Below are positions 17,262 to 26,533 of a stretch of 40,880 nt of DNA, piece by piece. Within the stretch, counting starts at the first letter, position 1. Every line of letters starts with the position of its first letter. The notes below the pieces were generated by a model. The model was not told the origin of the DNA and ran no database searches. It was given only the letters and a program-made list of their open reading frames with translations. The translations under genes were made by a program, and so were the position numbers. The DNA is from Terriglobales bacterium (lineage in GTDB: Bacteria > Acidobacteriota > Terriglobia > Terriglobales > Acidobacteriaceae), in NCBI GenBank assembly GCA_025934735.1, contig JAICWP010000032.1, forward strand, positions 1 through 40,880. Direction: 5' to 3'.

Positions 17262-17837
17262 ATGACATCTCGCAGCTTGCACAAAGAGCGGCCGAGTTGG
17301 GGCAAAGGGGCGGCTGCGGGAGCAGTTGGCGGACTGGTGGGATCCTGGACCATGAACCAGTTCCAAGCGCTGCTGAGTCAGGCCACAAAGAAACCAGCCG
17401 AGCAGTCGGAGGTGAAACCTCAGCAGCAGGCGGCGAGAGAAGAAGATGGTGATGCCACGCAGAAGGTCGCCTCACGCCTTGCCCGCGCGGCGCTGGGCCG
17501 GGGATTAACAAGACAGGAGAGAGCTGTTGCCGGACCTATTGTGCATTATGCGTTTGGCTCTCTCAGCGGCGGTGTATATGGAGCAGCCGCGGAATTTTCT
17601 CCGCGCATCAGCAAGGGGTTCGGCCTGCCTTTTGCCGCCGTGCTCTGGGTGGCAGCGGACGAAGCTGCAGTGCCGGCCCTGGGGCTCTCGCGCCCGGCAC
17701 TGGACTACCCATTGTCCAGTCATCTTTCTGCGCTGGCCGCCCATGCCGTTTATGGCATAACCACGGAACTGGTGCGCCGGGTCCTGCGAAGCACCCTGGT
17801 AGGCAGGGGAGTTACCGGGCGCACATTGTTCCGGTGA
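17262..17837 (+). CDS. DUF1440 (YagU-like) membrane protein
   Basis: 191 residues from ATG 17262, with GGAGG 9 bases upstream; the longer frame from 17106 reads through the marR promoter. The DUF1440 pattern is clear: GAAAGAVGGLVGSWTMNQFQ, then a variable charged stretch, then ERAVAGPIVHYAFGSLSGGV and YGAAAEFSPRISKGFG, ADEAAVPALGLSRPALDYPL and HAVYGITTELVRR. The family consists of inner-membrane proteins of unknown function. It reads away from the marR operator and could be influenced by it. Confidence 0.85.
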   Translation: MTSRSLHKERPSWGKGAAAGAVGGLVGSWTMNQFQALLSQATKKPAEQSEVKPQQQAAREEDGDATQKVASRLARAALGRGLTRQERAVAGPIVHYAFGSLSGGVYGAAAEFSPRISKGFGLPFAAVLWVAADEAAVPALGLSRPALDYPLSSHLSALAAHAVYGITTELVRRVLRSTLVGRGVTGRTLFR

Positions 17838-18007
17838 CCTTTTGTCCCCGTGCGAGTCTAACGTTCAAGATGGCAGGGTTAAGTCTTTACAAAATATTGC
17901 GAACCGTTCCCCGCCACCCCGCGTATCTATAGGGACTAAAGAGCCAGGCACGCGCTTTAAGGTTGCCATGGGAAGGCACAGGCGCCATCAGTGAAAGAGG
18001 GGGTTGT

Positions 18008-18517
18008 ATGGCTGCGAGTCAGGATGCCAGCATCCGCTTAAGCGGCGGAGAGGTATACGTGCAGGAAGTGCTTCGCACTGCCCATCAGGAATTACTTGCT
18101 CTGCTGCAGCAACGCGCCGACCTTATGAAGCGCATAGGCACGGTAAAGCAGACCATCGTGGGGTTGGCTAACATGTTCGGCGACGACGTGCTGGATGACG
18201 AACTGCTGACCCTGGTGGATCGCAAGCCCAATGGCCGCCAGCCCGGATTTACTCGTGCCTGTCGTGCGGTGTTGATCGAGTCCAAAAACCCGCTTACGGG
18301 GCGCGAAGTCGTCTCCCAAATGCAGGAGCGATTCGCGGCCGTGCTGGTCAACCATAAGGATCCGCTGGCTTCGGTCACGACGGTGCTGAATCGCCTGGTG
18401 GCTTATGGCGAAGCGCGCTCGGAAGTGAACCAGGGCGGCAAGCGCATGTGGGAGTGGATCGCGGACCGGGAAAACGGGTCTCATCCAGAACCCGTTCAGC
18501 CCTTGGCGGGCGTTTAG
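18008..18517 (+). CDS. Hypothetical protein, helical with winged-helix-like C-terminal half
   Basis: 169 residues from ATG 18008, chosen for the GAGGGGG about 5 bases upstream. Residues about 15-60 form an amphipathic helix (QEVLRTAHQELLALLQQRAD, then LMKRIGTVKQTIVGLANMFG). The C-terminal half is compact and helix-turn-helix-like: LTGREVVSQMQERFAAVLVN, ASVTTVLNRLVAYGEARSEV, then GGKRMWEWI, which reads as the wing. Such proteins are common in Acidobacteriota and may be small DNA-binding proteins. Function not known. Confidence 0.75.
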   Translation: MAASQDASIRLSGGEVYVQEVLRTAHQELLALLQQRADLMKRIGTVKQTIVGLANMFGDDVLDDELLTLVDRKPNGRQPGFTRACRAVLIESKNPLTGREVVSQMQERFAAVLVNHKDPLASVTTVLNRLVAYGEARSEVNQGGKRMWEWIADRENGSHPEPVQPLAGV

Positions 18518-18544
18518 GCCAGATAACACAGCCTCAGTTTTACG

Positions 18545-20068
18545 CTAACGCGCGAGGTAGAGGCGCACCTGAAGGTTGCCGGAAAAATCGCTTACGCCGG
18601 CAGGTGTGTACTTGCTTCCCAGATATTGTTCGATTGTCATGGTGGTGGAATCCGCTTCGCCATCCTTAAGCTGGTTGTGCGCCAGCACTAGCCAGACGCG
18701 CCCATAATGACCGGGAATCCCCGGCAATGGTGCGTTTTTGGCGTTGGCCAGAAAATCCAGGTAAGACAATCTGCCTGCTTCGCCGTATGCGGGAAAGATA
18801 ACGTGCACAGCACGGCGCTCCGCCTGCGCAGCAGCATAATATTCGAACGGCATGCGTGCCTGGGCGGAGTGAAAAAGAATGCCGTCGCCCGGGTGTGAGT
18901 TCGTCAAAATGTATGCTGTTGCGCCGCGCCAGTCTTCCCTGGCGAGATCGAAGTCGGCGCGGTAGTACGCCCAGGTGCCGCGCACAGATAGCGCGAGCAT
19001 GATGACCAACACAATCGTTGCCAGCCAGCGCGCACGTAGGCGCGCTAGCCCAGCGGAAGCCAGCAGTACCAGCGGGGCCACGCAGGTGAGCAGATAACGC
19101 GGCAGGAACACCGGCCGGATCAGCGAAAATACCAGCGTGATTGCCACCGGTACAAACAACCAGCTCAGCAGGAAAAGATTGGGCCATGATTCAAGAGACA
19201 AGTGCCGGCCGCGGGCCCATCCGCCTGAAGCAAGCGCAACCACGCAACAACCGACGTAGAGAATCAGCAGCGGATTGCCGCCATTGCCCGCCAGATCGAG
19301 CACGAAGCGGTGCAGTTCCGCGAAACCAGGCCGGGCTATCCAACTGAGGGGCCCGGTACCGCGGGACGCGATGAACACCGCCAGGGGAAGAAACAGCAGC
19401 CCGATTATTTTCAGCCTGCGACGAAATTCAGCCTGCAACCGCTCATCCGCCTCCAGGAAATAAAACGCCGTCCACTGCGCCAGTACCACCAGCACAGAAA
19501 AGAAATGACTGTAGATGGCCAGCAGGCTGAAAGTGATGTAGCCGGCCCAGCGCCGCCGCGTGGGTTCCTCAACCGCAGCCAGAAACAACAGGGACGACAG
19601 CGCGGTGAGCAGCACGTACAGGCTGTAGCTGCGAGCTTCCTGCGCATAACGAACCTGCCAGGCATGAACGCTGAAGAGCGCCGCAGCGAGCAGGCCGGCG
19701 GTGGAACTGAACAGGCGCTTGCCGAGCAGATAGATGACCGGAATAGCGGCCACTGAGAGCAGCGCCGACAGAGCGCGGACGAAGTAGTCGCCACTGCCGA
19801 AATCGAGCCAGACGCGCAGCAGGCCGTAGTAAAGGGCCATATTGGCTTCGCGCCGCCAGAGGATGTGCAGCAGGTTGGCGATGTCAAGCTTGGCCAGCGT
19901 AACGCTCACACCTTCGTCCAGCCAGAAGCTTTTGTTTGCGAGATGAAGAAAGCGGAGCGCGGCGCCCGCGGCCGTAATCGTCAGCAGCAGGGGAATTGCC
20001 AAACGCGGCGAGAGTTGGCGACGGCTCTGCCGGATTAATTCAGGGGATGGAGCGGCAACCGACCGCAT
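18545..20068 (-). CDS. GT39/PMT-like membrane glycosyltransferase (ArnT-type fold)
   Basis: 507 residues with about 11 membrane helices. The first periplasmic loop holds KSFWLDEGVSVTLAK (Asp51-Glu52), the catalytic acidic motif of GT-C enzymes that use polyprenyl-phosphate sugars. Long hydrophobic segments follow (VRALSALLSVAAIPVIYLLG; LLAAALFSVHAWQVRYAQEA), with the Q-E-x-R motif typical of the family. The soluble C-terminal part (about 385-507) ends in SDFSGNLQVRLYLAR. Acceptor and sugar cannot be told. It converges on the preceding hypothetical gene. Confidence 0.88.
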   Translation of the reverse strand: MRSVAAPSPELIRQSRRQLSPRLAIPLLLTITAAGAALRFLHLANKSFWLDEGVSVTLAKLDIANLLHILWRREANMALYYGLLRVWLDFGSGDYFVRALSALLSVAAIPVIYLLGKRLFSSTAGLLAAALFSVHAWQVRYAQEARSYSLYVLLTALSSLLFLAAVEEPTRRRWAGYITFSLLAIYSHFFSVLVVLAQWTAFYFLEADERLQAEFRRRLKIIGLLFLPLAVFIASRGTGPLSWIARPGFAELHRFVLDLAGNGGNPLLILYVGCCVVALASGGWARGRHLSLESWPNLFLLSWLFVPVAITLVFSLIRPVFLPRYLLTCVAPLVLLASAGLARLRARWLATIVLVIMLALSVRGTWAYYRADFDLAREDWRGATAYILTNSHPGDGILFHSAQARMPFEYYAAAQAERRAVHVIFPAYGEAGRLSYLDFLANAKNAPLPGIPGHYGRVWLVLAHNQLKDGEADSTTMTIEQYLGSKYTPAGVSDFSGNLQVRLYLAR

Positions 20069-20207
20069 GTGGGGTCATTTTACGCTTGACGGCCAGAATT
20101 TCATCGTCGCTGATTTGCGCGGATAATGCGGGGCCCTCTGAAGATGCCCCTATGCTGAAGCGCTCAGGCCTGAAGCATCCCGCGTGCGGTTGATCCGCGA
20201 CGAGAAG

Positions 20208-21200
20208 TCAGCCGCCGATGTGGACCATGGTGCGCGAGGGAGCCACGAAATCGGACTCCCCAATGTGGTGGCGGGCTTCCTTCCGTCCGATGACACCCAC
20301 AATGAATTCGCGCAACTGCTCGTTGGTGGCGCCGCGGCGCATCACTCCGGCAAGATCATGGTCCCAAATGGAGAACAGGCAGGTCCGGATTTTGCCGTCG
20401 GAGGTGAGGCGCACTCGGCTGCAGTGGCCGCAGAAAGGATGGGAAACGGGGGCGATAATGCCTATTTCGCCCACACCATCGTCGAAACAGTAGCGGCGCG
20501 CCGTCTCGCTGGGATGGCGCGGAATTTCCACCATCGGGCGGAACGCAGCCATGCGCTGGAGAATTTCCTCCAGACGGACCACGATTTCCGGCGACCAGAC
20601 GCGGTCCTCTTCCAATGGCATGAATTCGATGAAGCGCACCACCACATCTTCGTCGCGGGCGAAGCGACCGAAGGCGGGAATCTGGTCGTCATTGAAGCCG
20701 CGCAGGAGCACGCAGTTGACCTTCACCGGCTTAAGACCAGCGCGGCTGGCGGCGCGAATACCCGCCAGCACCTCCTGGAATCCATTGGGCACGCGGGTAA
20801 TGCGGGCGAAGGTCTGCGGGTCCACGGCGTCCATGCTGACCGTGACGCGATTGAGGCCGGCATCCTTTAGCGGTTGCGCCAGGTCCGCCAGCAGGTGGCC
20901 GTTAGTGGTGATGGCCAAGTCCAGCGGCTCGCCGTCGTGGGTCCGCAGTTTTGCCAACTCGCGCACGAACTCCACCACGCCCTTGCGCAGCAGCGGTTCG
21001 CCGCCGGTGATGCGCACCTTCCGGATGCCCAGCTCCGTGAAGATGCGCGCCATCCGCAGGTAGTCGGCCCACGGCAGCTCGGCGTAAATGGCGCCGTCAT
21101 TTCCGGTGCGGCAGTAAACACACTTGTAATTGCACCGGTCCGTCACCGAGATGCGCAGGTCGGTAATAGCGCGCCCGAATTTGTCAATAAGAACAGCCAT
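20208..21200 (-). CDS. moaA: GTP 3',8-cyclase, molybdenum cofactor biosynthesis
   Basis: 330 residues from ATG 21200, which gives the usual MoaA length; the open frame runs 84 codons further upstream but that part has no family similarity. A radical-SAM enzyme that starts molybdopterin synthesis from GTP. The N-terminal cluster motif is DRCNYKCVYC (Cys23, Cys27, Cys30). The C-terminal cluster is HPFCGHCSRVRLTSDGKIRT followed by C-L-F-S. RITGGEPLLRKGV is the SAM-contacting GGEP motif. The protein ends in Gly-Gly, as needed for MoaA activity. No clear SD is seen. It provides cofactor for enzymes such as the Mo hydroxylase at 2.3-6.3 kb. Confidence 0.93.
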   Translation of the reverse strand: MAVLIDKFGRAITDLRISVTDRCNYKCVYCRTGNDGAIYAELPWADYLRMARIFTELGIRKVRITGGEPLLRKGVVEFVRELAKLRTHDGEPLDLAITTNGHLLADLAQPLKDAGLNRVTVSMDAVDPQTFARITRVPNGFQEVLAGIRAASRAGLKPVKVNCVLLRGFNDDQIPAFGRFARDEDVVVRFIEFMPLEEDRVWSPEIVVRLEEILQRMAAFRPMVEIPRHPSETARRYCFDDGVGEIGIIAPVSHPFCGHCSRVRLTSDGKIRTCLFSIWDHDLAGVMRRGATNEQLREFIVGVIGRKEARHHIGESDFVAPSRTMVHIGG

Positions 21201-21540
21201 TAGCAAGTAGTAGTTGGCAATTAGCCAGCCACGCGCTCTGATCTCAAACTGGTCTGCAGGGAAAGGCGAACGAGGCGGGACGACAAACCCGGAGATCGTT
21301 TCCTTTCCAAGCGCTCCTCGCGAAGCACGGGAGGCGCGGGCGTTTCCACCAGCACCCTCGGCCCTCTTGTTGCTAAGAAGGGCCTCGCCGGCGCTGCCAG
21401 GGTATGCCCACAGGCAGCGGCGGTCGGAAACAACTACAAGATTATAATCCAACCGGGCAAACCAGGTTGCCTGGGTTCATATTTTCACCGCCGAGACGCG
21501 GAAGACGCCGAGAAACCGCGATCTGCTATCGTGGAATATC
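21201..21540. other. Divergent intergenic region and long moaA leader
   Basis: 340 bases between moaA and the small plus-strand membrane protein. The open frame upstream of moaA on the minus strand (to 21452) has no protein-like features and is probably leader. The leader holds GC-rich segments that can fold, including GCCTCCCGT. I considered a Moco riboswitch but could not build the rest of its structure. An inverted-repeat element occupies 21482-21514. Confidence 0.35.
21482..21514 (+). repeat. Left copy of a 33-base intergenic repeat
   Basis: Starts TTTTCACCGCCGAGACGCGG and ends CGCCGAGAA. It matches the reverse complement of 22391-22423 at 27 of 33 positions by hand alignment. It is of the CACCGCAGAGACGCAGAG type common in Acidobacteriota. 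Confidence 0.7.
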
Positions 21541-21747
21541 ATGAAGTTGCTCTGGCTGGCATTAGCGTGCACTATTGTGGCACTCGTGATGCGATTCGGG
21601 CACATCGCAGAGAATCAGCTTGTCACGTACCGCACGGACGAATCCGTCTACGCTATGGCTTTCAATACCGTTGCCTTCTGGCTTCTGCTGGCGATCGCAG
21701 CTCTGTTAGGGGTGGCGCAAGCAGTTCAGCGGGTGCGAGCACGCTGA
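21541..21747 (+). CDS. Small two-helix membrane protein
   Basis: 68 residues. One hydrophobic helix at the start (KLLWLALACTIVALVMRFG) and a second near the end (AFNTVAFWLLLAIAALLGVA), joined by a polar stretch HIAENQLVTYRTDESVY; basic tail RVRAR. It lies 26 bases before the broken tag gene on the same strand. No family recognised. Length and helix layout suggest a genuine small membrane protein, but there is no strong ribosome site. Confidence 0.55.
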   Translation: MKLLWLALACTIVALVMRFGHIAENQLVTYRTDESVYAMAFNTVAFWLLLAIAALLGVAQAVQRVRAR

Positions 21748-21772
21748 CGACTTCCTTCTACCGAGCGCAATC

Positions 21773-22346
21773 ATGGAACTGAAACGCTGCTGGTGGGCGC
21801 AGAACCCGCTTTCCATCCGCTACCATGACGAGGAGTGGGGCGTGCCCTCGCACGATGACCGCCACCTGTTCGAAATGATCGTGCTGGAAGGCGCGCAGGC
21901 GGGCCTGAGCTGGGACACGATCCTAAAAAAACGCGAGAACTACCGGCGCGCGTTCGCCAACTTTGAGGTTCAGAAAGTAGCCAGATTTGACGGCAATAAA
22001 GTGAAGCGACTGCTGGCCGGACGAGGGCATCGTACGCAATCGCTTGAAGGTTGAATCCGCCATTCAGAATGCCCGCGCCGTGCGCGCAATCCAGAAAGAG
22101 TTCGGCAGCTTCGACACCTTTCTTTGGCAGTTTGCTCCAGGGCAGCGGGAGCAGGCGCTCACTTCACCCAAGCAGGTGCCGGCGCGTACCCCGGATTCCG
22201 ACCGCCTAAGCAAAGAACTGCAAAAGCGGGGGTTGCGATTTGTGGGTTCTACCATCTGCTATGCCTTCATGCAGGCCGTAGGCATGGTGAACGACCATGT
22301 GAGGGAGTGCTTCCGATACAAGGAAATTTGTCCTCCGATTCGCTGA
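21773..22346 (+). pseudogene. tag: 3-methyladenine DNA glycosylase I, frameshifted
   Basis: The first part (21773 to about 22018) reads CWWAQNPLSIRYHDEEWGVP, FEMIVLEGAQAGLSWDTILK, KRENYRRAF, which is clearly Tag. At about 22019-22020 the frame is lost. The next frame continues with DEGIVRNRLKVESAIQNARA and LQKRGLRFVGSTICYAFMQA, then GMVNDHV, again clearly Tag. Removing one G from the GGCCGG run restores a single protein of about 190 residues, close to the normal length. Zinc-binding Cys (CWW) and His residues of the family are otherwise kept. This is either a recent single-base insertion or a sequencing error. Confidence 0.85.
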
Positions 22347-22390
22347 GGACGCCGTGATGGTCCTGTTGGACAGGTTCTAGCCTGGAAGAA

Positions 22391-22423
22391 TTCTCGGCGA
22401 ACTCGGCGCCTCTGCGGTGAAAA
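22391..22423 (-). repeat. Right copy of the 33-base intergenic repeat, inverted
   Basis: Read on the minus strand it starts TTTTCACCGCAGAGGCGCCG and ends CGCCGAGAA. Together with 21482-21514 it brackets the small membrane protein and the broken tag gene in opposite orientation. Confidence 0.7.
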
Positions 22424-22433
22424 GGTTTTGCCG

Positions 22434-24158
22434 TCACATCCCATCGTAATTGGGCCCACCGCCGCCTTCGGGCGGAACCCAGGTGATGATCTGGTAGGGG
22501 TCCATGATGTCGCACGTTTTGCAGTGCACGCAGTTGGAAGGATTCAGGCTGATGCGCTTGCCTGAGGACACATCTGCGGCTTCCACCATCTCATAAACAT
22601 TGGCGGGGCAGAAATGCTGGCAGGGGTTGCCATACTCCTGCACGCACCGGACATTGCAGATCTGGGTATCGTGAATCACAAGGTGAGCGGGCTGGTCTTC
22701 CTCGTGCTTGGTGCCGGAGTGGTAGAGGTCGGTGAGCTTGTCGAAGGTAAGCTTGCCGTCGCCTTTGGCATTGTCCAGCAGATGAGCCTCGTCGCCGCCA
22801 TCGGGCGGCAACTGCGCCAGCTTCTTCATTCGGGCGTGGCCGGAACTGGCGGCATAGCGGGCGTGCAGTCCGCGGCCACCGGTGAACTGCTGCAGTCCGG
22901 CGTGAACCATGCCGTGCCAGAAGCCGTGTTCGAATCCTTGGTGGAAGTTGCGCACCTTCCACAGCTCGGTTTTGATCCAGCTGTTCTCCACGCGCTGCTG
23001 GTAGGACGAAAGCGCCGGCGCGGAGAAATCGTTTTTCAGCAGGCAGTCGAATGCGGTCTCAGCGGCGAGCATGCCGCTCTTGATGGCCAGGTGAATGCCC
23101 TTGAGGCGCTGCGAGTTGAGGAACCCGGCGGAGTCGCCCAGGATCATCCAGCCATTCCCGCTGACTGGAGGGACCGCCCACCACCCGCCATAGGGCAGTG
23201 ACTTGGCGCCATAACGGATCATCTTGCCGCCTTCCAGCAGCTTGCGGATGAGGGGATGGCGCTTGAACTCCTGCAGCACGCGCTGCGGATCGAGCCGGGG
23301 ATCGGGGTAGTCCAGTCCGGTGACGAAGCCCAGCGAAACAATGTTGTCCTTGCCGCCGTACACCCAGGCGCCGCCGTATTCCTTGGAAGTGAGCGGCCAG
23401 CCCATGGTGTATATAACCTGCCCCGGGACGATGCGCCCGGCGGGCACTTCCCACAATTCTTTCACGCCTTGGCCGTAGGTCTGGGGATTGCGGTCGCGGT
23501 CCAACTGAAAACGTCCGATAAGCTGCTTGGTCAGCGAGCCCCGCGTGCCCTCGGCCAGAACGACGACCTTGGACTTCAGGTCATAGCCGGGCTCAAAATT
23601 GGATTTGGGCTGGTTCTGCTTGTCCACGCCTTTGTCGTCGGTGCGCACCCCGATGACGCGCTCGCCTTCCACCAGCAGTTCCGAGCCGGCAAAGCCAGTG
23701 AATACGGTGATGCCCGTTTCTTCCACTTTTCCGCCGAGCCATTTCACGAAACGGTTGAGCGAAATCACGTAATTGCCGTGGTCGCGCAGAGGCGGCGGCG
23801 TGACGGGCAGCTTGAATTGCGAGCCGCGCGTAAGAAAGTAAACTGCTTCGCGGCTGACTTCCGCCTCGATGGGCGCTTCTTTCTCAAAGCCGGGCAGCAG
23901 CTCACGCATGGAGCGCGGGTCCAGCAATGCGCCGGAAAGGCAGTGCTGGCCGATTTCGCGCGCCTTCTCCAGCACGTAGATATTCTCCTTGCTGAGCTGG
24001 GCATCGGAATGGGAGGCGTTGTGCGCGTCAATGAGCTGCGACAGTCGCAAGGCGCAGGCCATGCCCGCGGGCCCGCCGCCGACGATCACAACGTCGGCTT
24101 CCATTTGCGGGCGTTCAATGCCAGGGAGAGGTTGGCGGAAGATGAGCATTTCGCTCAC
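22434..24158 (-). CDS. Electron transfer flavoprotein-ubiquinone oxidoreductase
   Basis: 574 residues. ETF-QO takes electrons from reduced ETF and gives them to membrane quinone. The FAD motif DVVIVGGGPAGMACALRLSQ (23-42) starts the protein. The C-terminal 4Fe-4S ferredoxin-like domain shows NPCQHFCPANVYE and NPSNCVHCKTCDIMDPYQII. The closing stretch GGGGPNYDGM is typical of the family. The monotopic quinone-binding middle domain includes GYDLKSKVVVLAEGTRGSLT. The start overlaps the end of etfA by 4 bases, so they are translationally coupled. Confidence 0.95.
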   Translation of the reverse strand: MSEMLIFRQPLPGIERPQMEADVVIVGGGPAGMACALRLSQLIDAHNASHSDAQLSKENIYVLEKAREIGQHCLSGALLDPRSMRELLPGFEKEAPIEAEVSREAVYFLTRGSQFKLPVTPPPLRDHGNYVISLNRFVKWLGGKVEETGITVFTGFAGSELLVEGERVIGVRTDDKGVDKQNQPKSNFEPGYDLKSKVVVLAEGTRGSLTKQLIGRFQLDRDRNPQTYGQGVKELWEVPAGRIVPGQVIYTMGWPLTSKEYGGAWVYGGKDNIVSLGFVTGLDYPDPRLDPQRVLQEFKRHPLIRKLLEGGKMIRYGAKSLPYGGWWAVPPVSGNGWMILGDSAGFLNSQRLKGIHLAIKSGMLAAETAFDCLLKNDFSAPALSSYQQRVENSWIKTELWKVRNFHQGFEHGFWHGMVHAGLQQFTGGRGLHARYAASSGHARMKKLAQLPPDGGDEAHLLDNAKGDGKLTFDKLTDLYHSGTKHEEDQPAHLVIHDTQICNVRCVQEYGNPCQHFCPANVYEMVEAADVSSGKRISLNPSNCVHCKTCDIMDPYQIITWVPPEGGGGPNYDGM

Positions 24159-25147
24159 GCCCCCTTAGCCTTCTTCACTTCCTCAATCAGCGGGGGAACA
24201 ATTTCAAAGAGGTTGCCGACCGCGGCGTAGTCGGCGATTTCGAAGATGGGCGCCTCGGCATCCTTGTTGATGGCCACGATGGTACGCGAACCTTTCATGC
24301 CCACAATGTGCTGGATGGCGCCGCTGATACCCAAAGCCAAGTAAAGCTTAGGCGCAACCGTCTGACCCGAAGAGCCTATCTGGCGGTCCATGGGCAGCCA
24401 GCCGGCGTCGCAGATGGGCCTGGAAGCGGCAATTTCGCCGCCCAGAGCCTCGGCAAGCTGCTTGGCCAGTTCGATGTTCTTCTGCTCCTTAATGCCGCGG
24501 CCCACAGCCACGATGATCTCGGCCTGCGTGAGGTCCACCGCCTGCTTGGCTTCCTTGAAGGTCTCGTGCGGCTTGTTCCGGACCACGCCGTCGGGAACAT
24601 CGGCCTGCACGGTTTCGATCGGCGCGGCGGCAGCGCCGGCTTCCACCTTGTCACCGCGGAAGGCGCCATTCTGGAAAGTTACGAACCAGGTAGGCTCTCC
24701 GCTGAAGGAAACGTCGGCGGCAAATTTGCCCTGGAACATCTGGCGAGTAAACAGCAGCCGGCCGCCTTCATGCTTGTAGCCGACGCAGTCGCTGATCAGC
24801 ACGCGGCCGAGAGCGGTGGCCAGCTTGGGAGCAAAATCGCGCACCTGATAGGTATGCGGCATCAACACCAGCCGAGGCTTGCGGGCAGACAGAAACTGCT
24901 TCAGCGCGTGCGCGAAACCGTCTGGCGTGTAGGGGTCAAGTTTGGCCGACTCGACTGCATACACTTTGCCCACCTTCTTGCCCGCGACCTCGCCCGCGAT
25001 GCTGCCGATGTTGCTGCCGACCACCGCGGCCTCCAGCGGCCACCCCGTCTGCGCGGCAATGGCCTGCCCCGCGGTAAGCGTCTCCCATGAGACGCGGTTC
25101 AGCTTGCCTTCGCGCTGCTCCACTACAACCAGGATGGTGTCAGCCAT
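24155..25147 (-). CDS. etfA: Electron transfer flavoprotein alpha subunit
   Basis: 330 residues. The N-terminal domain starts [20 protein letters not shown]. The FAD-binding C-terminal domain has [20 protein letters not shown] and then the signature [20 protein letters not shown] followed by [20 protein letters not shown]. EtfA carries the FAD of the soluble ETF dimer that collects electrons from acyl-CoA and related dehydrogenases. It sits between the small membrane protein gene (73 bases upstream) and the ETF-QO gene. Confidence 0.95.
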   Translation of the reverse strand: MADTILVVVEQREGKLNRVSWETLTAGQAIAAQTGWPLEAAVVGSNIGSIAGEVAGKKVGKVYAVESAKLDPYTPDGFAHALKQFLSARKPRLVLMPHTYQVRDFAPKLATALGRVLISDCVGYKHEGGRLLFTRQMFQGKFAADVSFSGEPTWFVTFQNGAFRGDKVEAGAAAAPIETVQADVPDGVVRNKPHETFKEAKQAVDLTQAEIIVAVGRGIKEQKNIELAKQLAEALGGEIAASRPICDAGWLPMDRQIGSSGQTVAPKLYLALGISGAIQHIVGMKGSRTIVAINKDAEAPIFEIADYAAVGNLFEIVPPLIEEVKKAKGA

Positions 25148-25220
25148 AGAAAGTGATTTCTTGCTCCAGTTTCAAAAACACAACACCGCCGCGAGCGGCG
25201 CATCTCGCCCGGATGAGCCG

Positions 25221-25490
25221 CTATCGCCGCACCGTCTCTTCCAGCATGCGCTCCCCGACGGCACGTTTGTGGTTGCCGAACCAGAGCAGGAACAGGGCTA
25301 CAATGCCGGTTCCCACTACCCACCAGAACCAGAACATGGAACCGCCGCGGAAACCCACCCAAATCCATACTCCGACCAGGGAATCGAAAACGATAATCTG
25401 CCAGCCGATGGTGAGCAGGATGGCGCCAAATCGCTGCGTATCCATGGCCTCGTCGCCGCGGTCTTTGTAGCCCTTAACAAAGTAGCCCAT
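25221..25490 (-). CDS. Small membrane protein inside the ETF operon
   Basis: 89 residues, or 74 from an inner ATG (MDTQRFGAIL). Two hydrophobic helices: FGAILLTIGWQIIVFDSLVG and FWFWWVVGTGIVALFLLWFG, joined by VWIWVGFRGGS. The tail NHKRAVGERMLEETVRR is charged. It lies between etfB (75 bases) and etfA (73 bases) on the same strand, so it is likely cotranscribed. I do not know the family. Position suggests a link with the membrane end of the ETF pathway. Confidence 0.72.
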   Translation of the reverse strand: MGYFVKGYKDRGDEAMDTQRFGAILLTIGWQIIVFDSLVGVWIWVGFRGGSMFWFWWVVGTGIVALFLLWFGNHKRAVGERMLEETVRR

Positions 25491-25565
25491 AGTCTCCTCG
25501 TACCGCGCTGACGCGGATGTCCGCTGTCTCGCGTTGCTTAAACCTTGTCCGCACTCCCTAAGACC

Positions 25566-26336
25566 TCACAGCACGCGCACTTCGTTGCGCAGCTTTTCGG
25601 TCAATTTCTTTGCGATCTCGCCCGCACTGCCCTGCAGCACCTCGGTATTTTTAGTCTTTTGCGGCACGTAGAGGCGCTCAAGCTTGAGCAGGTTGGGAGA
25701 AAGCGCATCCTGCACCTCGGCCAGCGCTACCTTGCGCAGCGGCTTGTTCTTGGCCTGCTTGATGCCGATGAGCGTGGCGTAGCGCAGTTTGTTAATGCCG
25801 GACTGAATGGTCAGCACCGCGGGCAGCGGCATGTCCACAAACTGGAAGTAACCGGCCTCCAGTTCGCGCTTCACCCTGATACCGCCATCCGCCTTTTCGA
25901 TCTGCATGATGATGGTGGCGTGCGGCCAGCCCAGCAGTTCGGCCAGGATTACCCCGGTCTGCGCATAGCCGTAGTCATCGGACTGCAACCCGGTGAAGAT
26001 CAGGTCGAACTTCTCATCTTTGATGGCGGCGGCAAAGGCGCGGGCAGTGTTGATGGCGTCCAGGCCCACAAAAGCAGGATCTTCCAGGTGAATGGCACGG
26101 TCGGCACCCTTGGCCAGCGCCTCGCGCAGCACCTGCTGGGAGCGCGCCGGGCCGGCGGTGATCACCACCACTTCACCGCCGTGTTTCTCCTTTTGCCGCA
26201 GCGCCTCTTCCAAGGCATAAGCGTCGGGCTCGTTGACCTCGTAGGAAACGTCTTCCCGAATCCAGGTGCCGGACTCGTTCAGCTTGAGCGGCGCATCCTT
26301 CTGCGGCACCTGCTTCATGCAGACCAGGATCTTCAA
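25566..26336 (-). CDS. etfB: Electron transfer flavoprotein beta subunit
   Basis: 256 residues, the AMP-binding partner of EtfA. Starts KILVCMKQVPQKDAPLKLNE, then EVNEPDAYALEEALRQKEKH. Family motifs: FDLIFTGLQSDDYGYAQTGV with ILAELLGWPHAT, and later LPAVLTIQSGINKLRYATLI. First gene of an etfB, small membrane protein, etfA, ETF-QO series on the minus strand. A promoter is expected in the 197 bases between here and the next gene; that stretch shows nothing I can name. Confidence 0.95.
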   Translation of the reverse strand: MKILVCMKQVPQKDAPLKLNESGTWIREDVSYEVNEPDAYALEEALRQKEKHGGEVVVITAGPARSQQVLREALAKGADRAIHLEDPAFVGLDAINTARAFAAAIKDEKFDLIFTGLQSDDYGYAQTGVILAELLGWPHATIIMQIEKADGGIRVKRELEAGYFQFVDMPLPAVLTIQSGINKLRYATLIGIKQAKNKPLRKVALAEVQDALSPNLLKLERLYVPQKTKNTEVLQGSAGEIAKKLTEKLRNEVRVL

Positions 26337-26533
26337 TGCTCACCTCGACTTAGCTTGCACTGCGGAGGCACCCCAGCGCATATTGCGTCTGCGCGGCCGG
26401 GGAAACTTGTCAGTATAAATTACGTGAGATGCTTTTGAGAAACACCGGGCTGGAATTGTTCCTGATGAATTCCCGTAATGGCCCAGGGCGCCGAGGTGTC
26501 ATAGCGCCAACATGAGGGATTGCAGACGACGGT

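Noticed and set aside
21201-21452. Possible molybdenum cofactor riboswitch in the moaA leader
   Set aside because: GCCTCCCGT and a later GGAAAGG resemble fragments of the Moco RNA, but I could not form the remaining helices. An Infernal run with RF01055 would decide.
20208-21452. Long 414-residue form of MoaA
   Set aside because: The first 84 residues have no MoaA similarity; ATG at 21200 gives the normal length and N-terminus.
21531-21782. 83-residue plus frame overlapping the small membrane protein
   Set aside because: It is out of frame with the two-helix protein and is Ser/Arg-rich; the 68-residue frame has clear membrane helices.
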